64,000 nt of DNA from Planococcus citri (lineage: Eukaryota > Arthropoda > Insecta > Hemiptera > Pseudococcidae): the NCBI RefSeq assembly GCF_950023065.1, contig NC_088680.1, positions 11,954,559-12,018,558 of the forward strand, read 5' to 3'. Below, piece after piece: positions 31,700 through 46,200 of this stretch (position 1 is the first letter of the stretch; each line of letters begins with the position of its first letter). A model generated the notes under the pieces. It was not told the origin of the DNA, did not search any database, and saw only the letters and a list, made by a program, of their open reading frames with translations. A program made the position numbers and the translations under genes.

Positions 31700-33680
31700 C
31701 ACCTGCTTAAAAAGTAAGTAAATCCTTAAATATACATCTTAAACGCCACGTACCGTCGCATAGTTCGGTCATTTGATGCCAAGACATTTTTTTTTTTCAC
31801 AACGTTGTCTCGATACGAAACAAACGCACTGTACGTACGGACATGATTAAAAAATAGTCGGTTTACGCCGTTTAATTTGCCACTTTTTCAATACACATGA
31901 GAATTTATCATCTCGGGGTATATACCTTAAAATATTATTCAAAACGATAGGTAAAACAAGATAGGAGTCCGAATCGAATCACCATAAGAATGAAATCAGC
32001 TGAGATGAAGTGATGGGGGGCTAAAAAGGAGTCAATGGGATACCACATCGTAAACTATTAGGTCTTTTTTGTTTCAATGTGAATGAAGAATTTAAATAGG
32101 GATGAGAAAGAGAGAGGGAGAGGGGGGAAACTTACGGATTAAAATCTCCCATTCACTTAACGATTACTTATCGGGTACCGACATTGGTACCGTACTATTT
32201 TAAACTATTTCTATGGTGAGCTTCGCTTTCTTATTCTAATCAACGGCGTCCGAAGTTTCGGACACCTTATTACCAATTTAAATACCTCTGCTAGAAAATA
32301 TGGTAAAATTTCGACGAACAATAAAAGAAGTTTTAATAAATGCAATATCTCGCTTATACCTTTAAAACTTAGAACCTACATGAAAAAAAAATTCATTAAA
32401 AAAAACAAGAGACCTTATCGAGGGTACTAACATCAGTACCCCAATTATATAAAACCGATTCACCAACAACGTGCCCCTACACATAAGTAATAATTCGTTT
32501 ACTCACCCGAGATTATAAATAGATAAATCGTAGTATAAAAAATAAATTTGAAAAAAATGAACCAAAATTTTAAAAAATCCTTAAAAATACAGAACTTACC
32601 GAAGGTAAAAATTACGGGGTAATAAAGTCGAATCTCCCATTATAGGGAAAAATTCAACGAGACTGTATTATCGAGATAGTGTTGGATGTGCTTATACTGT
32701 AGAATATATGCAATCCCCTTTCAGTAAACGAGTAGTCCAACAGAGAGGATAATACTTAAGTTATATTAAACAAAAAACAAAAACTTGAGACGATATCATC
32801 GTTATCCGGACTTGCCATCAGACAAAATATAATTCAAGACAGACAGAGGAAGGCGGTATACTGCTAGAAAATAGTGCTTAGCCTAATCGACGAGACTCGA
32901 TAATATAAAAAAAAGAAGAATGTGTGATGATGAGGTACCTATACAGAGAAAAAAATGAAATCCTTACAATAAACTTAATTCGGGTCCTTACATCAAGTAC
33001 CCATTATTTCGCACCTTGCGTGTTCGTTAAAATGATTTGATACGTCGAGAGGAGGACCAGTCTACCTCGCAAGGCCCCCTCTCAACCGAAGGTTTTTTAC
33101 CACTTAAACCTAATGGAAGATAGGAAAAAGGTAGAGTAATAAAAGAAAACGTATAAAAATAACGTAAGTAAAAAAATTCTCAAACGTAGAAAAAAATATT
33201 AAGAGTAAATAAAAACTTATAAATTAATAACGAATCTCTCATCGAAGGAGAACGATTCGTTATGTATCTTTCATTCTAGGGACCATTTGAATATTTTTCA
33301 CACTTAGCAATCCCACTCATAAGGAGAGGATATTGGGTTAACGTGACTTACTAGAAAGAAGGAGTATCAATCTACCTGCCTTCTAATTACTCACATGCCA
33401 ACTCTTATTAGGTATGTGCATCGATACCTTTATATATTATGCGGATTACACGGCGCCTTAGAAAGAGTAATTTTTAAACAATACATAGTGATGCTCACTG
33501 TGGGCTTTGAGTACATAGTATGGTTTTTTGCGTGTGTGTGTTTTAGAGATTAAGTATATTCGACCATTTTTGGCGTGTGTTTTTCATCATCATTACACTT
33601 AAATTTTTAATCAACTTAACAACTAAGTAATCGAATCTCCCGTCAAAGGGGAACAATTCGATCGAGGAGTTCGCTTAATG
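31700..33680. repeat. Block with two recurring small hairpin types
   Basis: Type H has a GGGTACY stem around an ACAT-containing loop: 32174-32191, 32422-32441 and 32982-33002, with a relative at 33409-33428. Type G is CGAATCTCCC, a loop of about 6, then GGGGAACNATTCG: 32629-32654, 33229-33261 and 33631-33662, with a weaker one at 33307-33335. Sequence between hairpins is not clearly repeated, and no open frame is supported. Confidence 0.65.
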
Positions 33681-33990
33681 AGTGCAAGTTAAGGTTACTA
33701 CCGAATATATTCGAACCTCGCTCGTCAGAGCTGTGAACGTCGAGAAATCAGAATCGAGCTCAGGATGCGAGGCACGAGAAACGTATTATTACATAGAAAA
33801 TACATACGCGATAGTATCGAGTATTTCAACGAGGAATTTATTTAAAGGTTTCTGCGAGAAAATGCAAGATGGATGGAGGGATTACGTAGTAAGAGAGATG
33901 GTGACACGAGATGCATCTCAAAATCGTGTTGTTTTTTTTCAAATCCATCGAAGTGATCCTGAGCTTAGAATATAATCTTCGAGTAAAAAA

Positions 33991-34045
33991 TGCCTAGTGG
34001 GGATCGAATCCTCGACAATGTGGTATCTCATTGACTCAGCGAGCG
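33991..34045 (-). tRNA. tRNA-like 3' part (B box and anticodon arm), probably SINE or pseudo-tRNA
   Basis: On the minus strand CAATG..CATTG forms an anticodon-like arm, followed by GTCGAGGATTCGATCCCCAC (B-box arm), then AGGCA and a T run. The 5' half of a tRNA is poorly formed. Confidence 0.4.
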
Positions 34046-34049
34046 AAAG

Positions 34050-35050
34050 GGGGTGATGGAGGGGGAGGGGAGGGGAAATATCAAGAAAAACTATGCATGT
34101 ACTTATTTGAACCCTGAGAAAATCTCATCCAAAGATTAAGTTAGAGTGGGGAGGAGAAGAGGAAAGTAAGGTTTAGAGGTTTGAATGAAGTCTGTTGGAG
34201 GCAGTCTCATGAATAATTTATCTTGAAAAACAACTCCTTTGTTAAATTAACACACCCCCTACCCCTAATTTCAGAAATTAAATTTTGAACCCCTCAGAGA
34301 AATAATTCTTCATTTTTCAATTTCAAAAAAAAAAATATAATAATAAAAAAATCATGACCTGAGATCAGAGAAGGCTGCATTTATATTTCCAAGCATTTGA
34401 GAAATTTTCACCCCCTCCCCCTTCCTCACAAATATGACCAAATTTCAGCGATCACATTTTGAGAATCCCTAAAAAAAGAAAATTTTCATCTCCCAATCCA
34501 AAAAAAAAAAAAAATGCCTCAAAACCTACATTTTTTCAGCCCAATCCGCCCACCCTTTTTTATTCAGATTTTTTGCAAATCAGAAATGAAACGAATCAAA
34601 TTTTTTGAAAGGGAAAAAATCAAAATTTGATACCATAATTTTCATCTATCCCTTCCTCTCATTTTTATTTAGCAATTTTGTGAATAAAGAAATAAATAAA
34701 ATCAAACAAAAAAATAATCCCTTTGAATGGAAAAAGATTCAAAATTCGTAGCTTAAAGAATTTTTCATCTGCTTTTTGATGAATAAAAAAACAAAGAAAA
34801 AAGGTCAACATAGCAACAATTTCAAAAGAAAAAAGATCAAAATGTAAAATTGGAGTAACATGGTCATTCCTTTTAAGCATTTAAAAATTTTCCTTTCTTT
34901 TAACCCCCCCCCCCCTTAATTTTTATTCATCAATGCGGCTAAAAACATCAAATAGATTGAGCAAAATTGTAACAATTCTGAGAATAAGAAATTCAAATTT
35001 TAGAAAAAATTGAAAAAAATTTGTACCAAATACCTACCAATTATATTTTT
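34050..35050. other. No gene seen
   Basis: AT-rich sequence with poly-A/poly-C runs; no supported open frame. Confidence 0.45.
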
Positions 35051-35057
35051 AAAAAAG

Positions 35058-35432
35058 GAAAAAAAAGTTTGGATAGTTTATAGTTTTTTAAAGAGTGAGA
35101 GAGGAAGCTAAACAAGTTTTAAAAATTTGAGAAACTTAAAATTTCATTTTTAAAAATTTTTCCAAGCTATATTTTTTTTTGGAATTTTCAAAAATTGTTT
35201 GTCTTTTTATCTTTGTTTAAAATTCAGAACTTTTTAATTAAAAGAGAAAATAGAGTTTGGATAATTTATAGTTTTTTAAAGAAGGAGAGAGAAAGCTGAA
35301 CAAGTTTTAAAAATTTGAGAAAATTAAAATTTCATATTTTAAAATTTTCCTAAGCCATATTTTTTTGGAATTTTCGAAAATTGTTTGTTTTTTTATCTTT
35401 GTTTAAAATTCAGAAGCTTTTAATGAAAAAAT
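35058..35432. repeat. 188-bp tandem duplication
   Basis: The segment from GTTTGGATAGTTTATAG (35067) recurs from GTTTGGATAATTTATAG (35255) with the same order of words through TTTAAAATTCAGAA. The two copies differ by scattered substitutions. Confidence 0.85.
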
Positions 35433-37098
35433 TTCAAAAAATCCACATTGAAATTTATTTCAATTAATTCAAAAAAAAATAATTTGAAATTTTCACACGA
35501 GCTGATTTCTGCAACCCCCTCCCTCTCTTCCTTTATTTTCTCTTTTTCCCAAACTCAAATTTTATCATTTTTTCAAAAGAGGATTCACATTGGAAAATTG
35601 TGTTTTTTTAAACATTTACTCATTGACCAAAATCAAGTAAGTGTTTTATACCTTTTTTTTTTTTTTTTAATTTTTCGAGACTGATTTTTTCAAACATTAA
35701 AAATCTGTCAAGATTATTTTCTGGGCTTTTATTTTTTAAAAATGCATGTGAAAGAATTCCGAAAATCTCAGATCAGAATTTATTTTCATTGACTCAAAAA
35801 ATCTTAATTTGAAATGTTTACAAAATTTGTTTTCTCTGTGCTTCATTTCTTTCTTCGAATTCAATCACAATAATGAATTGATGTTTTTTGTGTTTTTTTT
35901 TTTTTTTTTGGAAAATTTCTTCTTTGGGCAAATTCCAAAAACTCATTATATTTTTTTCTCTTTAGCCCTCAATTCTTTTTTTTTCAATTTTGAGAATTTC
36001 TGATCGTCTTATTTATTCCAAAATGATTAATTTTGGGTCACTGATTATTGCAGTCTTGAAAAATGATCATAATGAGAGGGAAGGGGAAATATAAAAACAA
36101 TCGTTTCTTCGCAAACAAAAATTTTTCCCCAGCTTCCTTTCCAATACAAATATTTTTGGCACCCTTTGAAAAACCAACAACGAATAAGTAATTTCCTTTC
36201 GAGCTAAATGAACCTAAAACTGCCTCCAACATTAGACTGGATTTCAAAAAACAATTTTAAAAATGGTGATTCGATCGTACCCTTTTTGGACAGAAAAAAA
36301 ACAGGACAAAATCATATTTTCTAGAATCATTCGCAAATGAGACTTTTTGTTTTAAAACTTGAAAATCCAAACTACGCTAATTGAAATGATACGTTTTTTT
36401 TTTTTTTAAAAAGATGATTGTGCAGGAGATGAGATAAATTGGCGGCACTTAACCCAAAAACAAAAAATTATTTTTAAAAAGCGTAGAATTTCATCCAAAG
36501 TCAAGACCAGGTGACTGAAAATAAAACCAAGCAAAATAAAAGAAAAGAACTCAAAACACACAAAAAAAAACAAAAAATACGCGTAAAAAATCAAAAAAAA
36601 AATATAATAAATAAATTAAAAATAAAGGAAACTTAACGACGACGAAAATAATAATAATACACGAGAAAAAAAGAAAACATTGAATTTGCGCTAAAAATAA
36701 TTTTTGATTTTTTTCTAAACAGATTTTTTTCTTCAACTGCAAAGTAGAACGAGATCACTTGCAATAGTACATATTTGTGCGTTCGAACTCATCTTTTTGA
36801 GGCAGATAGATAAATAAATAAAATAAAATTCAGTATTAACAAATACACAACGATTAAAGGTAAACATAACGACGGTAGGTAAAAATAACAAAGATAACTG
36901 AAGGCCATCTGCGATATTTATACTGAATTATAAAAAGGGGCGCTCACACATCGAAGCATAGATAGAATACGTGATAAGTATCGTACGACAAAATGATATT
37001 CAATTTCGAGATTCATTAACAGCAGCTATGGAAATAATAAAGAAAAGAGAGCTCTAATGATGACGGTTCGGTAGCATTGGCGATATCAGGTCAGCGAT
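35433..37098. other. AT-rich stretch that should contain the 3' UTR of the b561 gene A
   Basis: No gene is seen. The 3' UTR of the gene ending at 37099 must start here on the minus strand. No AATAAA was found close to the stop; the nearest clear one (TTTATT on plus, near 36010) is about 1.1 kb away, so the 3' end is not fixed. Confidence 0.4.
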
Positions 37099-37261
37099 TT
37101 ATGACGTTTTGGCGAGCAATTCGCTATCTTCAGGATGGGAATAGCGTTTGTAGAAGACATTTGTGCTGATATAGGTGACAACAGCGGCGAAAGCGACGAA
37201 CAACAAGCCCAACAAGTTCAATAACACAGCCTCTGATCCAAGTTCCGAGTAAGTGTTCGGC
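37099..37261 (-). CDS. b561 gene A, coding exon 4 with stop (163 bases)
   Basis: Acceptor ATTTTTATAG. Encodes the last membrane segment (AVLLNLLGLLFVAFAAVVTY) and a short charged tail ending LLAKTS and TAA. Same length as exon 4 of gene B although it lies 4.7 kb from exon 3. Confidence 0.95.
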
Positions 37262-40200
37262 CTATAAAAATGAAAAAAATAAATAAAATGTGTAAATGTG
37301 GGAAAAAATTCCGTTAGTGATAATGATGAAGAGGGGGTTCAAAGTGAATAACGCCGATATTGGTGTGAATTGAATTAATAATTATCTACTGATACTGGTG
37401 CCCTTGATTGGAGAGTAATTGGATTAATTAAGAGAAGAAGTTATTTGACACCGTGTGAATGTTTTGATGATTAAATATTTTAAAGAAATATTTAGCCTAT
37501 CGACCTATGTACCTTACCTATAGACCTACACGTGGGCGATTTTAAACAAATTCTCAAAGGCTCGTGCAAATCGAATTTTTTTTTAATGGACAAGTTTCAA
37601 TACCACGAAAAACCTGCTTCAAGGTTCAAGTTTAAAGTTTAGAAGCTTTCTATGAGATTAAAATGGACAATAATTTCATTGAGAACCCCTGAATTTATGA
37701 GAAATGACCAATCAATCGAAATCGTGATCAATTTTAGAACTCTTCGCGGCAGGAAAGCTATACTTATATTTCAAGCGAATAATTGTCTATTTTGAAAATT
37801 ATTTCCCATTTGGTGCCACAATTTGAACACCACTGAGAAAGCTAAAAATGTTTCCATTAATTTGAAAATTTTATAAAAACGTTCATTATCTACCTACACA
37901 TTTTGTCAAAAAAAATCTAAAAGGAAAACGCAATGAAACTAGACGTGGAATTTTTTTCTCGAAATTATTAAAACACAAATATGTATTTTGGAAACCCCTT
38001 AACAGGGAGAATCGTCGTAATATTCGATTTTTCCCCAAAGAGAAAATTCATATTTTACGTAGGCAGGTTCCGACCGATGAAAATGAAAAATTTTTGACGC
38101 TGTCAAAGAAATACTTCTCATTTCGTGTTTCTTGGGAAATTTTTCAAGGATGTTTAAACTTTCAGGGGTTCCTAAACGATGAGAAATTGTGCATCTGTTT
38201 CTATAGGTACAGTCAAAATAATAGTGTTATTGACAAAATACTTCGAAGAAATTCAAATTCCAGTTTTTTTTCTCGAAAAAATAATGTATCGAAGAAAATT
38301 CCAATTTCGTTAATTGGTTCCCAAAGTAGGTCGACTGAGAATTGAAATCGGTGTCAAAATTTTCAAAATATGGGCCCCTGAAGGAATTTTACAGCGAATA
38401 CTTCAATTTAGAATTTTAGAGTTTTTTTGCATGACTCAGTGTATGATAAAATATTAAAATAACCGAAAATAGTGATTCCCAAAATGCGTGAAAAATGTTT
38501 TACTTATTAAATTCATCAAGTAGGTACCTACGATATTAAAATTTTCATTAGGTGAAAAATTATTATTTTTAATATACAGAACACAGAGTTATTAAATTTT
38601 AACTTTAATTCAGGGTTCCCAAAATTATGTATGGGGGTTGTTTCATTTGTTTGTTTCAAAAGAAGGAAAATGTAGGTAACGATTTTTTTCAATTCAGAAT
38701 TTGGAATATTATGCTTACATCGAAAGATGGTTCGTGAAATCAAGAAAAATAAGAGATGAGTAAAATTACAGGGTTTCCTAAAATGCGAGGACCAGGTGAT
38801 CAATTTTAAATTGAATGACAATGGTTCTTGAAATTGCATTGTTTTCAATTCATTGGCTCTATTTTCTACGAGCTAAAAAAATCTTCACATAAGTATTTCC
38901 CTCAAAAATCTACAATTTTGAAATGTAGGGTTCCCAAAATATACACAAGATGAAGATGAAAAATAATTCATGAATTTATGTAAAATCAGTGTTCCTAAAA
39001 ATAAACTTAGATGAATGGTCAACTCCGCATCAGTACTCAAAATTTGCCAATCCAAGTCGTTAAAATGATTGATATTTTGTTCATTGGTTCCCAAAGTACG
39101 TACAAGCTTTCCAATGTCACCCCGAAGGTTCAAATATTTACTCAATCGTAATAAAAGCAAGAGATTTCCAACATAAAGTACAATTTTAGAAATTTACTTT
39201 CAGTTAGAGTGGTTCTTAAAATTTTTGATTCTTCAGAACACCCCCTTCCCCCCCACACGCCAGCCGGAATTTTAGTAATGCCATCAAAATTGGAAATGGA
39301 AAGAGTATCTAATTTAAATTCAGCGGATTCAGAAAAGTACAATATTCCTTCAGCTAAGTCTTCAAAATATATTATGATTCTGCACAGTGATTCTCAAAAT
39401 TAGATTAGAACTATTTGGAATGTTATTCAGAGATCCAATTTATTGGTTATTAAAATTTTCTGATTCGATTTAGAGTTTTTAAAGCTAAAAGTGATTTTGA
39501 TTGTAATCACCTCAGAATGATAGGTACCTACTCAGAATTCATATTTTTATCCAGGGAGTGCCAAAATTCTCAAAAAATTCAAAATAAACAACTTTGTTTT
39601 CAATACCTAGCAATTCTCTTGGTTTTTTTGTTATGTTTTATTTTTCAAATCAACCTTGAAAATGCACGATAACTTTCGCAAAGAAATTTCAATTTAAATT
39701 CAGTTGTTCCCAATTTACATCAAAAAAATTATCCACCCATTTCAGTTCTCAACACATTTTATTTTCAAGATTTTTAATCAATTTTTTGAAATTAGAAAAG
39801 GATACGAGGCTCAAAATACAGTGGAAGTTGAGAAAGTGCTGAAGTATCGCTTTTATTTTAGGGGTTCCCAAATCACAGGTGTTATTTTTTTCAAATAGGT
39901 AATCATAAAAAATGACTAGAGCTATTTCAATTTCGAGAGAAAAATTTCAAAATAAACGACACATTTTGCAATACTTATTCACTCAATTATGAATTCAGTC
40001 GTTTCTAAAATTTCCACCGAAACTTAGATAATTTCTCACATGATTATTTCCAACAACGTACCTATTTTCAAAGCTCCAAACATTTACTCGATCATTTCAA
40101 ACTGGCATGTAAACAGGGCTCAAAATAGACGAGAATTGTGAAATTTTCTATAAAAAAAAAAACTGGGGTACAATTTGCGTGAGTTGCCAAAATGTAGTAG

Positions 40201-43200
40201 AATGACAACAACGACAAAAGTTCCACCACCTTCGTGAATGAAAATGAATTTCAAAGTCAAAAGTTTACTACTCGTAAATGTCTACCCAGGCTTGTCAAAC
40301 AATTTCCAATTACAATTTTCCTCATTAATATTAAAAATTCAACAATTTTCAGTTCAACGTCAGGTCGCTTTTAAATTCAGTGATTCTCAAAATACGCCTA
40401 CACGCCAGAATCAGTTTCAAATGTTGCCAAATGTGTGCTTAATTTCATAACAGAGACAAAGTTTTCATTTATCTGGATTTAATTAAGTATACGCTATTAT
40501 CACTTTCAAAACAAATCCAGGAGTTCCCAAAATTGAAAAATGTTCGCAGAGGGTTCCTAAAATATTTCACAATAATGTAACCGACTTCGGTTGATCTCAT
40601 TTCTCAACTCTTAAATTTCCAACACCATTCATACCAATTTTATATGTACAATATTTCAAACTCTTCGAGCCGAGTGGTTCCCAAAATGCGCCAAAATTGA
40701 TACAAAGTGTTAAGGTCACAGAATACCCAAAAACTCACTCCCACTCCACAATACTAACCTAACTATACCGTCTACACGAATTCTATGTGAAATTTAGCCA
40801 TTTAGACGTCAATTTGAAATTCAGTGGTACCCAAAATGCACCTAGTGGTCAAATTGCTTCTGGAATATTTTCCAAAAATTGCCGAATTTTTGCATATCTT
40901 GAATTTGTTTTCAAATTCTCCAACATTAATCGATTCATCAAATAGTTCTCATCACCCCCTCCCCCACCCCCATCATCTAGCTCCAGGGCAACCAAAATGG
41001 AACGAACATAACCACCAGCTCTAAAAATATAAATTAATTTTGCCAAATTTTTGCCTACCGTGAGTACCGTGTAAATTTTTCAAGAAATCAAACGGTAAAC
41101 CAGATTTTTAACTGAATTCAGTGGTTCCAAAATTTGATGATTACTAATGGGTTACAAAATTTCCTCCAGTAAATATACAAATTGACTACATCTCCAGTAT
41201 TTTGATTTTATTCAAAAAATTTTGCAACACTGTTCCATTCAGTTACCGCTTTTCAATCACCTCCTCCTCATCTTCAGGGGTTCTCAAAATGGGAAATAAT
41301 TGACATGAGTTTTCGAAATATTCTATGTACTCAAATATTGTCAAATTTTGCTCGCATTTACCCTCGTTACACAAATTCCACAAAAGACTCGACCATTGAC
41401 GCGACATTTCAAATTCAGGGGTTCCCAAAATCAATAATTATCGCGGTTTATAAAAATTTCCTCTTGAATTAATATCAACTAAATCTTCAAGTCTTGTGAA
41501 CGTATTCGAAAATTTCTCCAAAACGTGTCATTCGCCAACCAATTTCCAATCCTCCCTCAATTTCTTATCTAAGTGGTTCCCAAAATAGACCTCAATGATT
41601 ACCTACTGTTTCTTAAACCATTACTCTCGAATATTGCCAATTTTTGAGTATACCTGCATCGCCCACGCAAATTTAATCAAAATTCAACCATTTACACGCC
41701 ACTATTAAGTTCAGGGGTTCCCAAAATATGCCCAAAATATCACCAACCCCTCGAATATTCGCTGAAAAGTCCAAACACAAAACTATACGAAGCATTTAGA
41801 TCCAGTCGTCCAAATTCCAGCACTTCGGAACCTATACAGTGATACCTAAACCCTTCTAGCTTCCAGCGGTACCCATTTTGGTAAATTTCTCGCACAGCTG
41901 TCAGCTCAAAAATCACCTCAATTCAATACCTATTCAGCTACCAACTTACATTTTAAAAACGGCCTTCTCGTTGATTCCGGACACAGCTGCGACCGATCCG
42001 ATAACAAATACAGCATGACCAACGTACACATGATAGGGCAACAATTTGGCCTTAGTCGGGCTCGCCAGGCCAGGAATTAGGAAAGCGATGAAGCCGATTA
42101 CAGCCTATAAAACGAGTGAAAAACCATCCATTAGCGACAATTAAGGAGAAAAATGAAGCTGGTCGATATGATTGCGATGTACATTGACATATGTTACGAT
42201 GTTAATTACACGCACGAGCCAGCTTGAAAATACCTACAAGTACAAATGCCTCGACGGCTGGCGAGACATTGTGTTTCTCATCTTATCTGGGTGCGATGCG
42301 ATAACAAACGAGCCATGAGATGGTCGTCGTAATGAGAGAAGCGATAAGTAAATTATTATCGAAAAAGAGCAAATGAACTTACATGAAAATTTACATAGCG
42401 GCGAAGCGGTGACGGTGACGGCGGCGAGGCGTTAAATTTAACACTGTTCGGACTCGTTGAGCCTTTAACTTTTGTACAACGAGAAATCTACTCGGGTCGG
42501 TTAAAGTCGAGCTCCCTTTGCCTGCGTGACACGCCTTTCGCGAGCAATATTGATTTTCGAGCGGCCGCAACACAAACGCCAGCGCAAGCGCCACCGTCGT
42601 CGTTACCGGCCGGCCGCCAAAATATAGGAATACCAAGCTAACGATACCTACGCTAAATTTATACGTATGTAGGTGTAGAGGTAGGCTAGGTACAGTATAT
42701 GGGCTACGAATACGACTCTTGAAATATAAATACGTCGTAGGGAATTTTTGGGTATAGGTACTCTTACCTGAGCAACGTATAACAAAACAGCTGTAAGACC
42801 GACCCAGCTGTGAATCGAGTAAAAATTGGCTATGCCGGATTCTATATGGTTTGCCAAAACAGCAACAGCTCCTAGGACTATGAACACCAAAGCAACGCCG
42901 TTTATCGAAGAGTGTATCAATTTCAACTTGATCTTGTGCAGGTTGCGGAAAGCTCGGAAGGTGAGGATGGCTGTAAGATGCAACAAAAAAAAAACAAGAT
43001 CTAGAGTTAGTGTAGAAAAGCGTGTAAGTGTATTATGGGGCAGGACAGGGGGGAGAGATTGCATTATTTGGGTGTCTAGAGCTCGAAATATTTTGCTAAA
43101 AATGTCGTATCCCTTTCAAACATTAGATAAAAAAATTAGTAGATGAGAAAAAATTTCAAAAATATTGCAATAAAAGGAATACTTGAGGACGAATTCAGTA

Positions 43201-46200
43201 CAAAAGTACAAATACGTAGGCAGTTGAAGTTTGTAGTGGTTTTAGACTGTAGCTTCTTTTTGGGAAGGTGATGGAAGGGGTGGGAGGGAAGTAGGGAAGA
43301 AAAATGAGAGCTTTCATGGTTTCAAATTTCTTACTTGTTCATTTATTTCGTTCAAAAAATACAGAAAATTATTTTCAACCAAATAAGCATTCTTAAAAAC
43401 AAAGGCAGACGCAGTATGAAAATTTTCACTAAAAAAAAAATATAATAATTTTGTGAAAAGCCTTATACTTGATATTTCATGAATTTTTTCTCTCATTTTT
43501 AATTAATTTCATCACAACTTTGAATAATTTTTTGATCCCATGTACAATTTTTCTGATATTTTAACCACTCTTCCTCCTCGGAAATTTGGGAAAATTGAGT
43601 CACTTATTGAGGATTTTAAAATGAGCTCGAACTAAAAAAGTAACTGAAAATTTGAAACCAGTACTTATAAAAATTTAACCAACTATAGGTTATTCAAATT
43701 GTCCAAATTTTTCAAAATTGGAGGTCAGTTGTGATGACCGGAAGGCTTGTATCAAAAAAAAGATAGGAAATTCGAAATCAACGTCATTCAAAACCCAACA
43801 AACCATATGTCACACGAATTTTTCAATTTTTTCAAAATTGGGGGCCCATTGTGGGGCTTAAGGACCTTGTTTTGAAAAAATAAGTGAAAATTCGAATTCA
43901 GCCCCTTTCAAAACCCCACAAACCATACGTCACACGAATTTTTCAATTTTTTTTCAAAATTGGGGGCACTGGAGGGGCCATTTTGGGGCTTAGGGATCGC
44001 GTATTGAAAAAGTAACTAAATATTCGAGATCAGCGCCATTCGAAACCCAACAAACCATATGATGTCACATGAATTTTATAATTTTCTTCAAAATTGGGGG
44101 TCCATTTTGGGGCTTTGGGATCTCTTATCAAAAAAGTAACAGAAAATTCGAAATCAGCACCATTCAAAATCCAACAAACCATATGTCACATGAATATTTC
44201 AATTTCTTTCAAATTTGGGGCTCATTGAGGGAGCTAAGGGGCTTGAATCAAAAAAGTGACAGAAAATTCAAAATCAACGGATTTCAAACTCGAACAAACC
44301 TTATGTCACATGAATTTTATCATTTTTTTCAAAATTGGGGCCCATTTTGGGGCTTAGGAATCTTATATCAAAAAAGTAACAGAAAATTCAAAATCAGCGC
44401 CATTCAAAACCCAACAAACCATATGCCACATGAATTTTATAATTTTTTCAAAAGTGGAGCCCATTTTGGGGCTTGGGGATCTCTTATCGAAAAAGTAACT
44501 GAAAATTTGAAGCTAGCGCCTTTCAAACTCCAACAAACCATTATGTCACGCAAATTTTTCAATTTTTTTCAAATTTGGGGCCCATTTTGGGGCTTGGGGG
44601 ATCTCTTATCGAAAAATTAACTGAAAATTTGAAGTCAGCGCCTTTCAAACTCTAACAAACCATATGTCATACGAATTTTTCAATTTTTTTCCAATTTGAG
44701 GCTCATTGAGGGGGCAAAGGGGACTGGTGAGTTTCGAGCTGAACTCAATCTCACAAAAGCTCAGCTTTCAAGAGTATCTAAAATCTGGTATCTGCCACTC
44801 GTAGTATTCGAGAAAAAAATCAGAATGTAAATTTTTTCACCATGAATACGTTGACTATCCTTTTTTTCAGGTAACTGGAAATACCCCCTCTCCTCCACTC
44901 TTCATTTTGCTAATTTGGGCCATATTTGGAAAAAATTAATATCATGTGACATATCGATTTAAATGTTTTGAACAGTGCTGATTTCGAATTTCAACTTATT
45001 TTTTCGATATATGCCCCCTAAGGCCCACCATGACCCCCTAATTTTGAACAAAAATTGAAAAAATGATGCGACCTATGGTTTGTAAGGTTTTTACAGGTGC
45101 TGATGTCGAATTTTGGCTTAATTTTACGATTTGGGCCCCCTGAGATCCACAACTAGCTCCCCAAATTTCAAAAACGTTGAAAAATTTCCAAGACTTGAGT
45201 AAGGTTTGTTAGGTTTTCAGCGATGTTAATTTCGAATTTCAGCTCAATTTTCTGGTATCAGCTTTCTGACTTCCAAGCACCGCAATAAGACGTTGAAATA
45301 TTAAAAATTTCAAAAAACTTGAAAATTGTTTGCCATTTGTGGCTTTTCTAGGTTTTTGAAAATATTGATATTAAATTTAATTTTACTTTTTGGATGCAAA
45401 AGCCCTTTCAGCACCACAATATGAGTCCCAACTCCAAAATATTGAGAAATTCGTGCGACCTTGGTTTGATGTGAGGTTTTCTGAAATGCTAATTTCGAAT
45501 TTCAGCTCAAGTTTATTAATATGAGCTCATCTGCGTTACAATTATATGAGTCCCAAAATTTGAACAAAAAAAAATCCAAAAATTTGAGGAACCTGTGGGT
45601 TGTTGAGTTTTTGATGGTGTCAATTTCGAATTTTAACCTTAATTTTTTTTGATACGAGCTTCCAAGCCTTTAAATTTCATTAAAAATTTGAAAAAGTTGT
45701 ACAATAGGATCTCCTCTTTTCTGAAATCCGTATAATGGAGGGAGGGAGGGTTCTGGAGTGAGATGACGACGTTTCTATGTACAACCAATACTCGAAAGTG
45801 ACGAATGAAAAAAGAATTGAGCAAATTTGGAAGATGCGAGGATAGAAATATGGGGTTGATCTTGAATCTTGAAATGAAATAAACCTAAAAGGATTTGGTC
45901 AAAGAAATTTTATAAGGTCGTTTTGAGATCTAGACACAACTTTGAAGTTATTTCCTCTAGTCACTACTCAAGTGGATGTGTAATGTGTACTTTATTATAG
46001 CGAATTAAAACTGAGCAATTTTTTCCACCCAAACAAAAACAAACTGTGCAAAAATACAGGATGCCTAAGTAAATAGGTACAATATAATAGAGTGTAGGTA
46101 AATGATAATAGAGGAAACGTACCGTTACCACACAGATATATCATTCCAATAGTCATCAGCAAAGGATGCCAATTAAACAGAGCTGCGCCTGATAAACTGA

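Noticed and set aside
44069..44620. 183-codon repetitive plus-strand frame
   Set aside because: Caused by a repeat step of about 120 bases, a multiple of three, inside an intron of b561 gene A; the frame breaks where the step changes.
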